Shown: positions 40,300-51,147 of the stretch, in pieces | Layout of the letters: each line of letters begins with the position of its first letter | Position numbering within the stretch: position 1 is the stretch's first letter | NCBI RefSeq assembly: GCF_943734655.1 | Contig: NC_071354.1 | Span: forward strand, 57,825,544 to 57,889,543 | Reading direction: 5' to 3' | DNA length: 64,000 nt | Source of the DNA: Sabethes cyaneus | Taxonomy: Eukaryota > Arthropoda > Insecta > Diptera > Culicidae | Notes under the pieces: generated by a model | What the model saw: the letters and a program-made list of their open reading frames with translations, nothing else | The model's database searches: none | What the model was told of the DNA's origin: nothing | Position numbers and translations under genes: made by a program

Positions 40300-41650
40300 T
40301 CGCCCAGTTGAGTCGAGCAGTTCAGTCGAGCAGTCGAGTCGAGCAGTTGAATCGAGCAGTAGAATCGAGCAGTCCAGTCGAATAGTTTCATCGAACAGCT
40401 GAGTCGTGTCGTCTAGTCGAACAGTTTAATCGAGCAGTTGAGTCGAGTAGTCCAGTTGAGCAGTTGAATCAAGCAGTTGAATCGAGCAGAAAAGTCGAGC
40501 TGTCGAATCAAATAGAAGTCAAGCATTCGAGTCGAGCAGTCTAGTTGAGCAGTTGAATCAAGCTGTGCAGTAAAGCAGAACAATCGAACAATTTAGTTGA
40601 GCTGTTGAATCGAGCAGTCGAGTCGAGCATTTTGATCGAGCAGTCAAGTCGAGCAATTTTATCGAGTGGTTGAGTCGAGCAGTTGAGCCGAGTAGTCCAG
40701 TCGAACAGTTTAATCGAGCAGTTGAGTCGAGTAGTCCAGTCGAGCAGTTGAGTTGAGCAGTCTAGTCGAGCAGGTGAATCGAACAGTTAAAACGAGCTGT
40801 CGAACCAAATAGAAGTCAAGCAATTGAGTCGAGCAGTCTAAATGAGCAGTCGAATCAAGCTGTTCAGTCGAGCAGTCCAGCCGAGCAGTTGAGTCGAGCA
40901 GTTGAATGGAGTAATCTAGTCGAGCACTCGAATCGAACAGTTTAATCAAGCAGTTTAGACGAGCAGTCGGGTCAAGCGGTTCAGTCGAGCAGTTAAGTCG
41001 AACATTTAAGTCGAGCACTTTAGTCCAGTAGGTGAACCGAGCAGTAAAGCCAAGCAGTTGAATCGAGCAGCTGAGTCGAGTAGTCCAGTCGAACAGTTTA
41101 ATCGAGCAGTTGAGTCGAGCAGTTAGATTGAGTAGTCTAATCGAGCAGTTGAATTGAGCAATCGGGTTGAGTAGTTGAGTCGAGCAGCTAATTCGAATAG
41201 TCCAATCGAGCAGTTGAGTCAAGCAGTTGAGTCCAGTAGTTTAGTCGAGCAGTTGAGTCAAGTAGTCAAGTCGAGTCGAGCAGTTGAGTCGAGTAGTCCA
41301 GTCGAGCAGTGGAATCAAGCAGTTGAGCCGAGCAGTTGAGTCGAGTGTCGAATCGAATAGTTAAGTCAAGCAGCTAAGACGAGCAGCCTAATCAAGTAGT
41401 TGAATTAAGCTGTCTAGTCAAGCAGTCGAATCGAATAGTCCAGTCGAGCAGTTCAATCGTGCAATTAAGTCAAGCAGTTGGGTCGAGTAGTAAGTCGAAC
41501 AAATGTGTCAAGTAGTCGAATCGAGTAGTTAAGTCGAGCAGTTCAGTTGAGCAGTCCAGTCGACCAATCACATCAAGCAGTCAAATCGACCTCCAGTCGA
41601 GCAGTCTAGTCAACCAATTGAGCAATCAAGCAGTCCAGCAATCAACCAGT
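40300..41650. repeat. Degenerate minisatellite, 13-bp unit (GAGTCGAGCAGTT)
   Basis: About 1.35 kb, roughly 100 copies of a loose 13-mer near GAGTCGAGCAGTT. Since 13 is not a multiple of three, the minus-strand frame at 40,710-41,222 shows a 13-residue period (words like LLDSTARLNCSIQ). That frame is a by-product of the repeat, with no start context or domain. Confidence 0.9.
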
Positions 41651-42166
41651 GGCTGAAATAACTAAGAATACAACCCATTGCTACGAAAGCATGACGTCCT
41701 GCCAGGGGTCTGTTTTTAGCTACCGATAAACCTCTTATGACGTCGTGTCAAAGTCCTGGTTTTCGGTACAGACATAAGCCTCTCATATAAATAGATCATA
41801 CAAGAATGGAAAAAATATTATTATTAAGCTAGCACAGTACATAATAAATCCAAAAAATGCTTTCAAACTAATCAATTTCATTATCACCTTTGCAAAAATA
41901 AATCAAAATATTGCAAAAGAAAACCTCCATCGGTAAGCCCGTGACTATAGTCGAATAGTTTAATTATTCCTGATAAAAAACCATTTAGGTACCTACTTCA
42001 GATTCGCTTATTAAGAATAATTGTCTTTTAAAATGCTACGGTTGCTTCATGAGGATAGATACTTAAGTTTCTAAATCCACAATATATATGGTATCTCGGA
42101 ATAATCTTTGTTGTTATAAAGAAAAACAAATCATATTTTATTATTTTTATTATTATTATTTTATCA
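41651..42166. other. No recognisable feature
   Basis: AT-rich DNA between the minisatellite and the 3' end of SDR B. A possible AATAAA signal for SDR B lies at 42,167-42,172 on the minus strand. Confidence 0.4.
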
Positions 42167-42268
42167 TTTATTGCCTGATCTGTTTCCAGTTAACTTATTT
42201 TCTTGTCTACTCCCGCGTGCCTAATAGAAAATACTAACTAATCGAGCTTTTTCCCTAGCTCATCCTAG

Positions 42269-43008
42269 CTATATTTTTGAATCACTATCGGTCAATTTCA
42301 CCAGACTTCTCGCTGCTTCCCACAGCCTCCACTGGACATCCTCGTTCTGTACATGGCGGTTCAGTTGGTTTACCTTGCACCCGCGGAAATATTTCCCACT
42401 GACGCTCTCGACGTCCGGTGATACGGCTAGGAAAACGGTTGTCCGAGAACCTTCCTCCGGCGTTCGGAAGCACATCTGTATCGGTTTGAACAGCAAGTTC
42501 ACCGGGAATGGAATGTTTCGCCAGATACCGGTATCGATTACCCCTGGATGTAGGCAATTCGCTGTTACTTTCGTTCCTTTTAGCCGACGAGCTAATTCTT
42601 GCGTGAACATAATCTCAACGTATTTGGATAAGTTGTACAACTCCACCGGAAACAGTGAGAAATAGTTGATCGGATTGATGTTGCTTAGATCTTTTCGTAC
42701 TCGTGTAAAGCGGTACAGCTTGGATGACACGAAAATTATCCGCCCTTGGTCTGACTTTTTCAGCAGATCAATAAGCAGGTGCGTTAGTAGGAACGGTCCG
42801 TAGCAGTTGGTGGCCATAGTAAATTCTAACCCATCGGATGTGACTTTATTGTTGTAGCCTTGAGCAACGCCCGCATTATGAATCAGTACATCGATGACTG
42901 CTTCCGTGGCGTTAATGTCCTGCGCAAACTGTCGCACCGAAGCCAAGAAACTGAGATCGATGTGCTTCAACAGCAGGCTGGCGCTGCTGTGCTCAGCGAT
43001 GATTTCGT
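42269..43008 (-). CDS. Retinol dehydrogenase-like SDR (SDR B), terminal exon only
   Basis: A 740-nt open exon on the minus strand begins after a good acceptor (TTCCGCAG) at 43009-43010 and ends in TAG. It codes for the catalytic two-thirds of an RDH11-14-like SDR: LIHNAGVAQG, the Ser in VSSKLY, and the YNLSK active site, then an intact C-terminus. It is very similar to SDR A throughout, with the same exon length and the same phase-1 junction (first two bases AC complete a codon whose first base lies in the previous exon). No stop or frameshift is seen. The exons for the membrane anchor and the TGxxxGIG cofactor motif were not found between here and the P450 gene at 48.7 kb, where the DNA is transposon remnants. 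Either the intron is very long or the gene has lost its 5' end. A poly(A)-like AATAAA lies about 97 nt past the stop. Without the Rossmann exon the product could not bind NADP(H). Confidence 0.8.
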
Positions 43009-43325
43009 CTGCGGAAGAGAAACAATGAAACATATTTATTATGGTACCACAAAATTATTAATATTAAATAATTAGTATTTATGAAACATTTAAACATGTC
43101 AGTTGCTCTTGTTATATCCGATAGTAGTAGTATTTTCAACCGACTTTCCTATATGCTGCACAGTGCCTTGACATGGCAAGTTATTGACAAAAATTGTAAC
43201 ATAGAACCAACTGATAGTATCTTTAATCCATTGGCGGAACTATATCGTCACTAGAAAAATTAAAGCTCCACTAATAAAATAAGCTGAATTTTGTAGTTTA
43301 AAAGCTGTATTTTGTTAATTATACC

Positions 43326-43656
43326 ACAGACTAACAGACGTAACACTTCGAACAAATTTTCTAACAAAACATCGTTTCAATGACACCCCTAAAACTTGGA
43401 AAAAAACACTAGCATCCCTGGTGCAGTCTTCGCGCTACGCAAAGCAGCTTGCTATAAATTTAGCAATGCTATAAATTTACTTGTATATTATCTGACAACA
43501 GCGCCAGTGAAAGCGAGCGGCGTTCTCGCGCAGCGACTGTTGTTTGAGTCTTGGCTAAAGCTTTAAATGTTCGCTTTAGCCAAGACTCGTTTTTATTTAA
43601 TGATCGTTTTTATTGGCGATGGAATGAGGCTTCAGTGTTACGTCTGTTAGTCTGTG
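43326..43656. mobile_element. hAT-like MITE with 8-bp target duplication
   Basis: ACAGACTAACAGACGTAACA at the left end is inverted at the right end, giving about 22-bp arms. ATTATACC flanks both sides (43,318-43,325 and 43,657-43,664), an 8-bp duplication as in hAT elements. A second palindrome, GAGTCTTGGCTAAAGC, is nested near 43,546-43,589. No transposase. It sits about 310 bp upstream of the SDR B exon, in its putative intron. Confidence 0.75.
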
Positions 43657-44071
43657 ATTATACCTAATAAAATTTGAGAGCAATTTTCATTTCGGACAGT
43701 GACACAGGGCATTGAAATTGACAATTGTGTAGTGATTGGCCAAATGAATGACCACAATAAAATAAAAATTAATATAAAATTAAAAAATTTACCATAATTA
43801 TTCTTTACACGGTTTTAATTCCTTTGATTTTGATATTTACAAACTTTTCGACCACATGCGAAAAGGTGTTAATGCTTGCTGGCTTGCGCCTTTGATTATA
43901 CCTACCGAAAAGGCAGGAAATTCATGATTCATACCAGCCCCCATACACGTACCGAAATGTTTACCCGGACATGTGAAAAAAATGTTCGATCAATATGACT
44001 CGATCAATACTTTACAACCAAATTGAATCCAGATTATGCTATACAAATAACAGAAAGCACAAGAAATTACT

Positions 44072-44306
44072 GATGTGCAGAGTCAGCTGGATCCACTGGA
44101 TCGGGGTAATTTGGACGACGATATTCGTGCCAAAGAGATAATGTTGAGTGTTGACGTCCTGAAGCAAGCCATTTGCCGGAAATGGAAGAAGCAACTTGAC
44201 GAGCTCATGAGAATAACCGGTTTTTTCACTCTTGCCTGTCTAAAACGGGTCTGTAGACGGCCTTCGCTTCTGAAGCTTCAGAACCACATATGGAATTTGT
44301 TTTAAA
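44072..44306 (+). pseudogene. Mariner-like transposase C-terminal fragment
   Basis: A short plus-strand frame resembles the end of mariner transposases: a QSQLDPLD stretch in place of the SPDLNPLD catalytic region, then VDVLKQAICRKWKK and a LKRVCRR segment matching the family's conserved C-terminus. The N-terminal HTH domain and the first two catalytic acidic residues are absent, and a stop ends it early. It is a remnant with no activity. Confidence 0.55.
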
Positions 44307-44795
44307 TTCCAATATTAACAATAAGAAAAATGTGTTTAGAAAAGATTTCTTGACATTATAATACCGTTCTGATTCAAACTTAGAACAGTCTCAAACTTCG
44401 AATACTTCAGAATAAAATGCTCATTAGTAATGCTAATGTGATAAAATATTATGCCTCTTGTAACCACCGTGTTCGTTAGAATGTCCTCTATCCGGTGAGT
44501 TATGACACTGAACTGTAGGACTCCTTGTAAGAAATCAGCTGGAAGAAGCGCTGGAAAAATGTGAGAACTTATATTTTAACTTAATGCGCATACTTTAGCG
44601 TTTCGTGCAAATGTAGCTGTTTTTTTATTTGCATTATTTTACTAATTTTAGAACGTTTAGCTTCCCACTTCGCGATTGTTTGGTAAGTGGAAGACTATGT
44701 ACTAAAGCATAGTTAAAATACTGTATTTCATGCATTATTTCAAAGATATTGAATAAATTAAAGTGTTCGAAGATTGAATCTCAGCGTCAAGTGAC

Positions 44796-46000
44796 TTGGT
44801 AGAGGATATTTATGATTCACTCGACAACGCTCGCTTTGGTGGAGTTTTATTTATCGATCTGAAAAAAGTATTCGACACTGTTGACCACATGTTACTGGTG
44901 CAAAAGCTTGAATCCTATGGAATAAGGGGAACGACCAAGATGCTACTGGAAAGTTACCTGACCAACCGTACTCAATATGTGTCTATTGGAAATTGCTCCA
45001 GTCCTCAGCATCCCATATTGATTGGGGTGCCACAAGGCAGCAATTTAGGTCCTGTGTTCTTTTTACTGTTTATCAATGACCTATGCCAGTTGAAGTTGCA
45101 CGGGAAGGTCCGATAGTTCGCTGACGATACTTCTGTATTTTACCAAGCGCTCGACTGCAGAAGGATTGTAAGACAAATCCAGGAGGACGTTACGCTGCTT
45201 ATGCAATTCTTCAATGAAAACAAATTGTCTCTCAATCTCAGTAAGACCAAATACATGCTGATACACTTCATGCGGAAGCAGATACCAGACCTTGTGCCTG
45301 TCTCAGTCCAAGGTGTAACACTTGAAAAGGTTAACGTATATTGTTATTTGGAAATGACAATCGATGCTCCAATGAGCTGGACTGCGCATATTAGCTCATT
45401 AAAGAAAAGGCTGAGTTCATTATGCGGAATATTGCGAAGAGTCTCACCGTTCTTGCCGCTAACTTGTCTTAAGATGATGTACTTCTCCCTAGTGCATTCT
45501 CGAATTCAGTACCTTGTTGCGAATTGGGGTTCAGCGAGCAAAGCGAACTTGCGAGAACTACAAGTACTACAAAACAGGTGCCTGAGAATTGTTTTTAAAA
45601 AGCCATTCCTGTATCCTACCAACATGCTATAATCCAATGTGAACGATTCGGTAAGGGTCCGATAAGGGCCCTCTACGAACTCCAAATATTGGTCAAAATG
45701 TGGAAAACTGTAAATGATCCCCAGTATCATCACAACTCAACATTAATTAGACACCAACAAAATCGCGCTTCTCGACAAGCTGGGAATTTCATACTCCCTC
45801 GCCCTAGAACAGAGTATGGTCACAAGAAGTTTACCTTCATTGGAAGTAAACTTTTCAACCAGTTGCCGTCAACGTGTAAAAGTTGCTCAACTCTGAACGA
45901 ATTCAAAACATCTGTGATCTGTGAAGAACTTGTTCAAGATGAGAATTCAACAGTTTCTGCATTAATTCACTCGCTACTAAAACTGTATCTCTGTTCTGCT
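44796..46000 (+). mobile_element. CR1/L2-type non-LTR reverse transcriptase, decayed
   Basis: Plus-strand RT with motifs in order: VLFIDLKKVFDTVDH (catalytic Asp), YLTNRTQYVSIG, GVPQGSNLGPVFFLLFINDL, FADDTSVFY, LNLSKTKYMLIHF and the connection/thumb region with WTAHISSLKKRLSSLCGILRR, ending in LPSTCKSCSTLNEFK words. A TAG stop at 45,114-45,116 lies directly before FADDT, and a frameshift near 45,630 separates the C-terminal part. No endonuclease domain is present, so the element is 5'-truncated. Exact clade is uncertain. Confidence 0.85.
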
Positions 46001-46043
46001 CTTATCTTCCTCCACAAGCCGCCGCCGCCTATCGACATCTACT

Positions 46044-46110
46044 GCCACCACCCACCACCCACATCCCACCACCCACCACCCACCACCCACCATACACCAC
46101 CTACCAAATC
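46044..46110. repeat. CCACCCAC-type simple repeat
   Basis: About 65 bp of CCACC/CCCACC units directly after the CR1/L2-like RT remnant; it may be the element's 3' simple repeat or an independent microsatellite. Confidence 0.6.
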
Positions 46111-46169
46111 ACCATCTGCTACCCGTAAATAGTTTAGAAGATCATTGGTAAATTCAAACAAAAATTGTA

Positions 46170-47400
46170 ATTAAAATGAAGTCAATATTACGAACACCGG
46201 AATTTGCTGTGGACCCGAAAAAGAAGGGGTCAAAAATTAGTGTTACATCTTGGGCTGCCACTCTCCAATCACTCGTGACACCCGGTGTCCTAGCATCTTC
46301 GTCAACAGCAACCATCCAACGGATACTGGATTTGCCTCGAAGTCGACGGCCTTTGTCAGGTTCTCTACTAAATGTTGTTTTCACTGATCTCTCATCTGGC
46401 ATCCTTGCCAAGTGGCCAGCTCATCGTTGTCTGCCGTGTTTTCGTCACTTCACAATATGACACGGTCACTTCACAATGGGTATATTTCGTGATCATGCGC
46501 CTGCTCCACATTCCTTCTAATGTGTAAGAACGCAGTATCTTACACCAAGAGCTTATCGGTCGCTCTCCTTTAACGTTCACGCTTCGTGACCGCAATTCCG
46601 CATTAAGATGCGTGTGCGTCTCTTCCACAGCTCTACGGTTAGTACCGATGATACCGATGTAATCCGCGAACCCTAGGAGTACGTGAGATTTCGTGACGAT
46701 GGTACCGCTTTTGGTACGTAAAGCAAAGTCTTGGGTATGAACGTCTTTAAGACTTGACTTTTCTTTATCGACAGACTTTACAGCCGGTTTTTAGAGTACA
46801 GGACAATTACGCAGCTAGTGCAACTCTAGCAGACTCCTATTGACTCTAGCAGAACCACCCAGCCGAGATGCGAACATATGACGCCTGGCTTGTTAAACCA
46901 GTATAGTACCTCGAAGCTAGCTAGGCGGTTCTCTTCCAATGCAATGTTGAACAGCAAATTCGATAGCCCGTTACATTGCTTCATACCATCTAAGGACACA
47001 AACGAATCCGATGTCTCACCCGCAATTCTGATGCTTGCTTTTGAACTATCAATGGTAGGCTGATACGTGATCAGCCTAATCAGTTTTGTTGAAAAACCAT
47101 GTTCAAGCATAATCCACCAAGCCCATTTCGTTAAACTGAATCGTACGCGGTGTTGAAGTCTATGAACACGTGACGAGACTGCTAGATGAATTCCCTGAAT
47201 TTATCGAGTGTTTGTCACAAGGTTAATATTTAGTCCACCGTGGAGTACCCCTCTCGAAAACCGCACTGGTATTCGTCAACAAAGCTTTCTTGAAACGACC
47301 TCAGTCTGAGAAGCAGGATGTGGAAGGCAATTTTGTATGCAGAATTGAGGAGAGTAATGCCCCGATAATTGCTGCACTTTCTCAAAAAATACAAAAATGG
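46170..47400 (-). mobile_element. RTE-like reverse transcriptase remnant split by a SINE
   Basis: Minus-strand coding remnants run from an RT core near 47,110-46,930 (FSTKLIRLI, SIRIAGETSDSFVSLDGMKQ, LSNLLFNIALEE) through GTIVTKSHVLLGFADYIGIIG near 46,710-46,630 to a C-terminal MPDERSVKTTF...GRRLRGKSSIRW stretch near 46,400. The SINE at 46,718-46,930 interrupts between IALEE and TKSGTIV. The YADD-type motif reads FADY, so the second catalytic Asp is lost. Frameshifts are present. Confidence 0.8.
46718..46930 (-). mobile_element. tRNA-derived SINE inserted in an RTE remnant
   Basis: Same family as 26,020-26,232, with the tRNA-like head (GCTTCGAGG, hairpin loop TTAACAA, B-box-like ATGTTCGCATCTC) and the body up to AGACTTTGCTTTAC. 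It lies within the RT reading frame of the element at 46,170-47,400, so it is the younger of the two. Confidence 0.8.
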
Positions 47401-47447
47401 CAATATCGAAAAAAAGATGGGTAAAACACCAAATAGTTTGACTGAAG

Positions 47448-47555
47448 TTTTTGGAGCGTCTTAGTAGAATACGAAACCTAAAAATAAAAAATAAGAAAAC
47501 TTATCCAATTTAATTCTACTATGTGTATTTTATTCAATGACAGATACGTAGACCA
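47448..47555 (+). repeat. Solo copy of the inverted-arm repeat
   Basis: Contains GAAGTTTTTGGAGCGTCTTAG and a CCAATTTAATTCTACTA-type block found in the arms at about 21,330-21,415 (inverted) and 24,488-24,560 (same orientation). Confidence 0.6.
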
Positions 47556-47639
47556 AATAGTTTTATAAGCTTTATAACAAAAAAGAATTAACTTGGGTAC
47601 TTTTCCTAGAGAACCTCGGGCCTGCTTTTCCCTTCATAA

Positions 47640-48182
47640 GATGCTTCGATCAAAGTGGATACACCAACGCACAAAGCTGACGATATACAAAACGCTTATC
47701 AGATCAGTAGTCGTCTCGAGATTGTAACTTTGCTTACGGAAAACATACGCGTGCACTTGCCATATTTGAATGCAAGGTGTTGCGGACAATTTTTGGCGGA
47801 GTACAAACGGATAGCGGTGAGTATCGCTTGCATAGTGGGATATGAACCACAGGCTGCAGGCACTGCTTGATTCCCATCGTACACCTGGTGTAAGATGGGA
47901 GACTACGATGGGCCGGCCACGTTACAAGGATGCCGGACGACTGGGCAGTTAAATCCGTTTTCTTCAAGAATTCCATCGGCACCAAGAATAGAGAGGTCCA
48001 GCGTGCTAGATGACTCGACCAGGTTGAAGCCGACTTGCGTGTATCGAGACGCTCAACGAATTGGCGACGAGCAGCCTAGGACCGAGTAAGTATAGTGGAT
48101 AGCAATTATTGGTACGGCAAGAGTCACCCCGCTAGAATGCTGAAGAAGTAAGTAATTCTTAGTTCTAAGTTCTGAAGTAAGT
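47640..48182 (+). mobile_element. 3' end of an RTE-like element
   Basis: Plus-strand remnants of the C-terminal region: YKTLIRSVV, TLLTENIRVH, LNARCCGQFLAEY, MGWAGH-like words, RMPDDWAVKS and a TNWRR stretch, then ACGGCAAGAGTCACCCCGCT and a GTAAGTAA tail. It matches the 3' end of the minus-strand element at 31.6 kb, including the tail. The RT and endonuclease parts are missing. Confidence 0.8.
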
Positions 48183-48690
48183 AAGCTCGCTCCCCTTCGC
48201 TGCTATACATTTTCCTATGCTGTATGAATATACGTGAGCGTTCATGAGTTTTCATAGAAATAAATCTCTTTATCGCCAAGTTTGTTAGTATCTGTTGAAG
48301 GTAGCCTGTACGTTATTGTATGTCAACATCTACTTCTGTTCTGTGATCTGCATAGACTTTGAATGAAGCCAAAATATGTGATTCAGTTGTCCCTGTTGAC
48401 AACTTATTTATCAGTTAATTTCGCTTCAGACAAAAATACTTTACAAGATTTTTCAGAGACGTTTGATTAAACTGTTAAATTTCTTCAATATCTTCCAAAC
48501 TAATTAAAATTTATGAATTGACATGGTTTATTTGCCGGTTAGCAAATACTAATCCAATTTTCTTTTTTCGGATTTTTGCAAGCCAGATGGCGTTGCTGCC
48601 TTTTTTTGTAAAAAGTCGCCAAAAATCGTAATAATAATATTACGGACGAATTGACGTGACTCAAGCAAATAATTTTGTACTATATAAGCA
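48183..48690. other. No recognisable feature
   Basis: AT-rich spacer between the RTE fragment and the 3' end of the CYP9J-like gene. Confidence 0.45.
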
Positions 48691-48696
48691 TTTATT
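48691..48696 (-). promoter_or_regulatory. Poly(A) signal of the CYP9J-like gene
   Basis: AATAAA on the minus strand about 26 nt beyond the P450 stop codon, which implies a very short 3' UTR. Confidence 0.6.
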
Positions 48697-48721
48697 TCAA
48701 AAAATATCACACTTATATTGT

Positions 48722-50392
48722 TTACAGTGTTTTTCTTAATTTAAATTCTACAAAAACACCATCTTTTGAATGTAATCCCAAAAATCCAGTAGCTAGTTTT
48801 AACGGTACCTGAGTCTTTTCTGTTCGAACGAAACTAAAATGCCGTAACATATAATAGATAATTGCTTTAACTTCCATCAGGGCAAATCTAGATCCAATAC
48901 AATTTCTTGGGCCAATTCCAAACGGAAGATATGTTCCCGGTTGAATGTTTGCTCTATTCTCATCGTCGAATCTTTCCGGGATAAACTTCTCCGGATTCGG
49001 ATAGTATTTCGGATCGTGATGCAGTCCATGGAAAGGAAACCACACAGCAGCGCCCTTTTCAATGGTGAATTTTAATCCTTCTCCATCGTCCAGCTCGTAA
49101 TCGCGGACACAAAGTCTATCTATTGCTGCTACGGGAGACCATTTTCTAAGCGACTCGGATACCACCATATCCAAATACTTCATTTTCTGTAGCGTGTCGT
49201 AATCTAGTGCTTTTCCATTTAATGCAGAATTTGTCTCACATATTTCCTCATAAAGTTTCTCTTGGACTTCCGGGTTAAGTGTTAATTCGTACATCAAAAA
49301 TGTTAAGCACGTTGATACAGTGTCGAATCCAGCTACGAAAAATATTAAACACTGGGCTATCATTTCTACCTCGGTCATTAGTTTGGAAGTTTCGCCTTTT
49401 CCCAAATCGGATTCCTTAACCGTAGCAAAACTATCGTTTTTATCGTCCTCCTGGTGATGTTTAAGCATACCTTTTCTAGCCTGCAGCAGCAGGTGAATCA
49501 TATCTGGTCGCAAAATACCGTGAGTTTCTCTAGCTTTCACAGCATCTTTAATCAATTTAGAAAAATAGCTATTGTGTACTCGATCGATCATATCGATCCC
49601 GAAGAAACTCATCACAGAAGGAATATACCGATGACCGAGTGTGCGAATCAAAGCTACCAGACTATCAAATTTAAACATATCTTTCCCATGCTGATAAAAC
49701 TCATTATCGCGATTGCGTGACGAATCAATTTCTATCCCAAAGGCACAGGTTGCGATAACGTCGTTCGTAAATCTTGAAAACACATCCTTCATTTCGCACA
49801 GAGTAGAACCGTCTCTTTTGTGACATTCAGTTTGATAATATTCGGCCAGTTTTTCGCAGCACTGTAGCACTAGCTCGAACATATGACGCATTTTTGAACC
49901 CGTAAATGCCGGGCTGAGAGTAACGCGCATGTTGCGCCATTTCTGATCATTCAAAACAAATAATGACTTAGCAAAAACCAAATTTGGATGGTCTCCATCG
50001 GCATTGCCGAAGATTGGTCGATGGTCCATAAAATGGTCGAAATCTTTAACGGCAATCGTCTTTATCAGCTCCGGATCGCGAATTACGTACAATGGTGAGT
50101 TTGCATCGAACAAACCGAACACTCTAGGAGGAAACAAAAATCGTTGGTAAAACTTAGATGAAGATTCGGAAATAACTTACTTAACTCCTTTGTATTTATC
50201 GTACACTTGTTTGATGAACTCTGTAAAAGAGCGCTTTCGGAACAATAATGGGCCAGTACTACCGACGAAAAGCCTTACAGCCATTGAGGGTATTGGTTTA
50301 TGATGGAAATAATCATGATTCTTAGTCAACCAACGATAGATGGACCAAATAATAGCGACAGCAACAAGAACGTACCGCAGATCAATCTCCAT
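48722..50392 (-). CDS. CYP9J-like: Cytochrome P450, CYP9J-like, complete
   Basis: Two exons on the minus strand, 50392-50181 and 50123-48722, split by a 57-bp GT-AG intron (GTAAGT...CTAG) in phase 2 after ...YKGV. The joined protein is 537 residues, normal for a microsomal insect P450. An N-terminal hydrophobic anchor (about residues 5-21) is followed by a proline-containing hinge. Other landmarks are the C-helix WxxxR at 133-137, I-helix AGFDT at 335-339, ExxR (ESLR) at 394-397, PERF at 453-456, and the haem loop PFGIGPRNCIG with the thiolate Cys near 479. The sequence pattern fits the mosquito CYP9J subfamily, ER monooxygenases that act with NADPH-P450 reductase; several members in other mosquitoes are linked to pyrethroid metabolism. 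That role is not shown for this gene. ExxR is followed by RKWSP instead of the usual R-x-W-P-P. All key motifs are intact. Family certain, subfamily likely. Confidence 0.95.
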
Positions 50393-50458
50393 TTCTACGA
50401 TGTTGCCTCTTAATGGTTTCTAACCAGACTACTGCTGTTCATCATTTCATATTTCGAA

Positions 50459-50464
50459 TATATA
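50459..50464 (-). promoter_or_regulatory. Possible TATA box of the CYP9J-like gene
   Basis: TATATA on the minus strand about 67 nt upstream of the P450 ATG. A transcription start about 30 nt downstream would leave a 5' leader of roughly 35-40 nt. Position is plausible, but such AT-rich motifs are common here. Confidence 0.35.
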
Positions 50465-51147
50465 CAGGTTAATATTTATTCCGAAAAAACAGTCTCTATC
50501 TAAAAAACTGATAACGTTCGCAGAGACATCGGCGGCCGCTAAATCTGCAAGTCACTGTTAATGAAATGCACCCGTATTCGCAAGGGCGCACATAGGAGTA
50601 TTTGCCCCAAAAAGCTGGCCAAAATTCTAAATTGCTTCTTTCCAGTCGGTATTGATAAAATATGATCAGAAATTAAATATTTCCCAATTCCCATATAAAG
50701 TTAAATAGATTGCCAACTAATCCCCTGTAAAGGGCAATTCGTGTCTTTCTCTTATATTTATAAAAAAAACAATTAAGAACATAACCATTTATTAGGTGTT
50801 GGGATGTGTGTATGTATGTGTGTCTGTATGTATGTGAGCATGTAGAGATGTATGTGTGATGTAAAAGTGTCTGTATGTATGTAAATGTGTAGGTGTGTAC
50901 GTATACGTATAGAAGCATCACATTCTAGTCTTCTGTTTCATAGTTGCTGCATTCCTCATGGTCTTCAGTTTGAAATTGATTTGCCTCCAACAACTTCAAT
51001 GTTTCGGTTGAAGAAGGTTTGGTTTTTTTTCTTGGTATCGGCCTTGAGCTATTAAGGAATGGATCCGAACTAAGCAGAAGTCTATTCAATACAGCTCTGT
51101 TGCATTGTGTTCTTGAAAATTTCCTACCAAAGTTTTATTTAGTAAAG
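50465..51147. other. Upstream of the CYP9J-like gene; short simple repeats only
   Basis: Contains a TGTATG/TGTGTG-rich patch at about 50,805-50,920. No gene or regulatory site can be supported beyond the TATA-like motif noted for the P450. Confidence 0.4.

Noticed and set aside
40710..41222. 170-codon minus-strand frame with 13-residue periodicity
   Set aside because: Explained fully by the 13-bp minisatellite; no start context, signal peptide or domain. A structural repeat protein is not supported.
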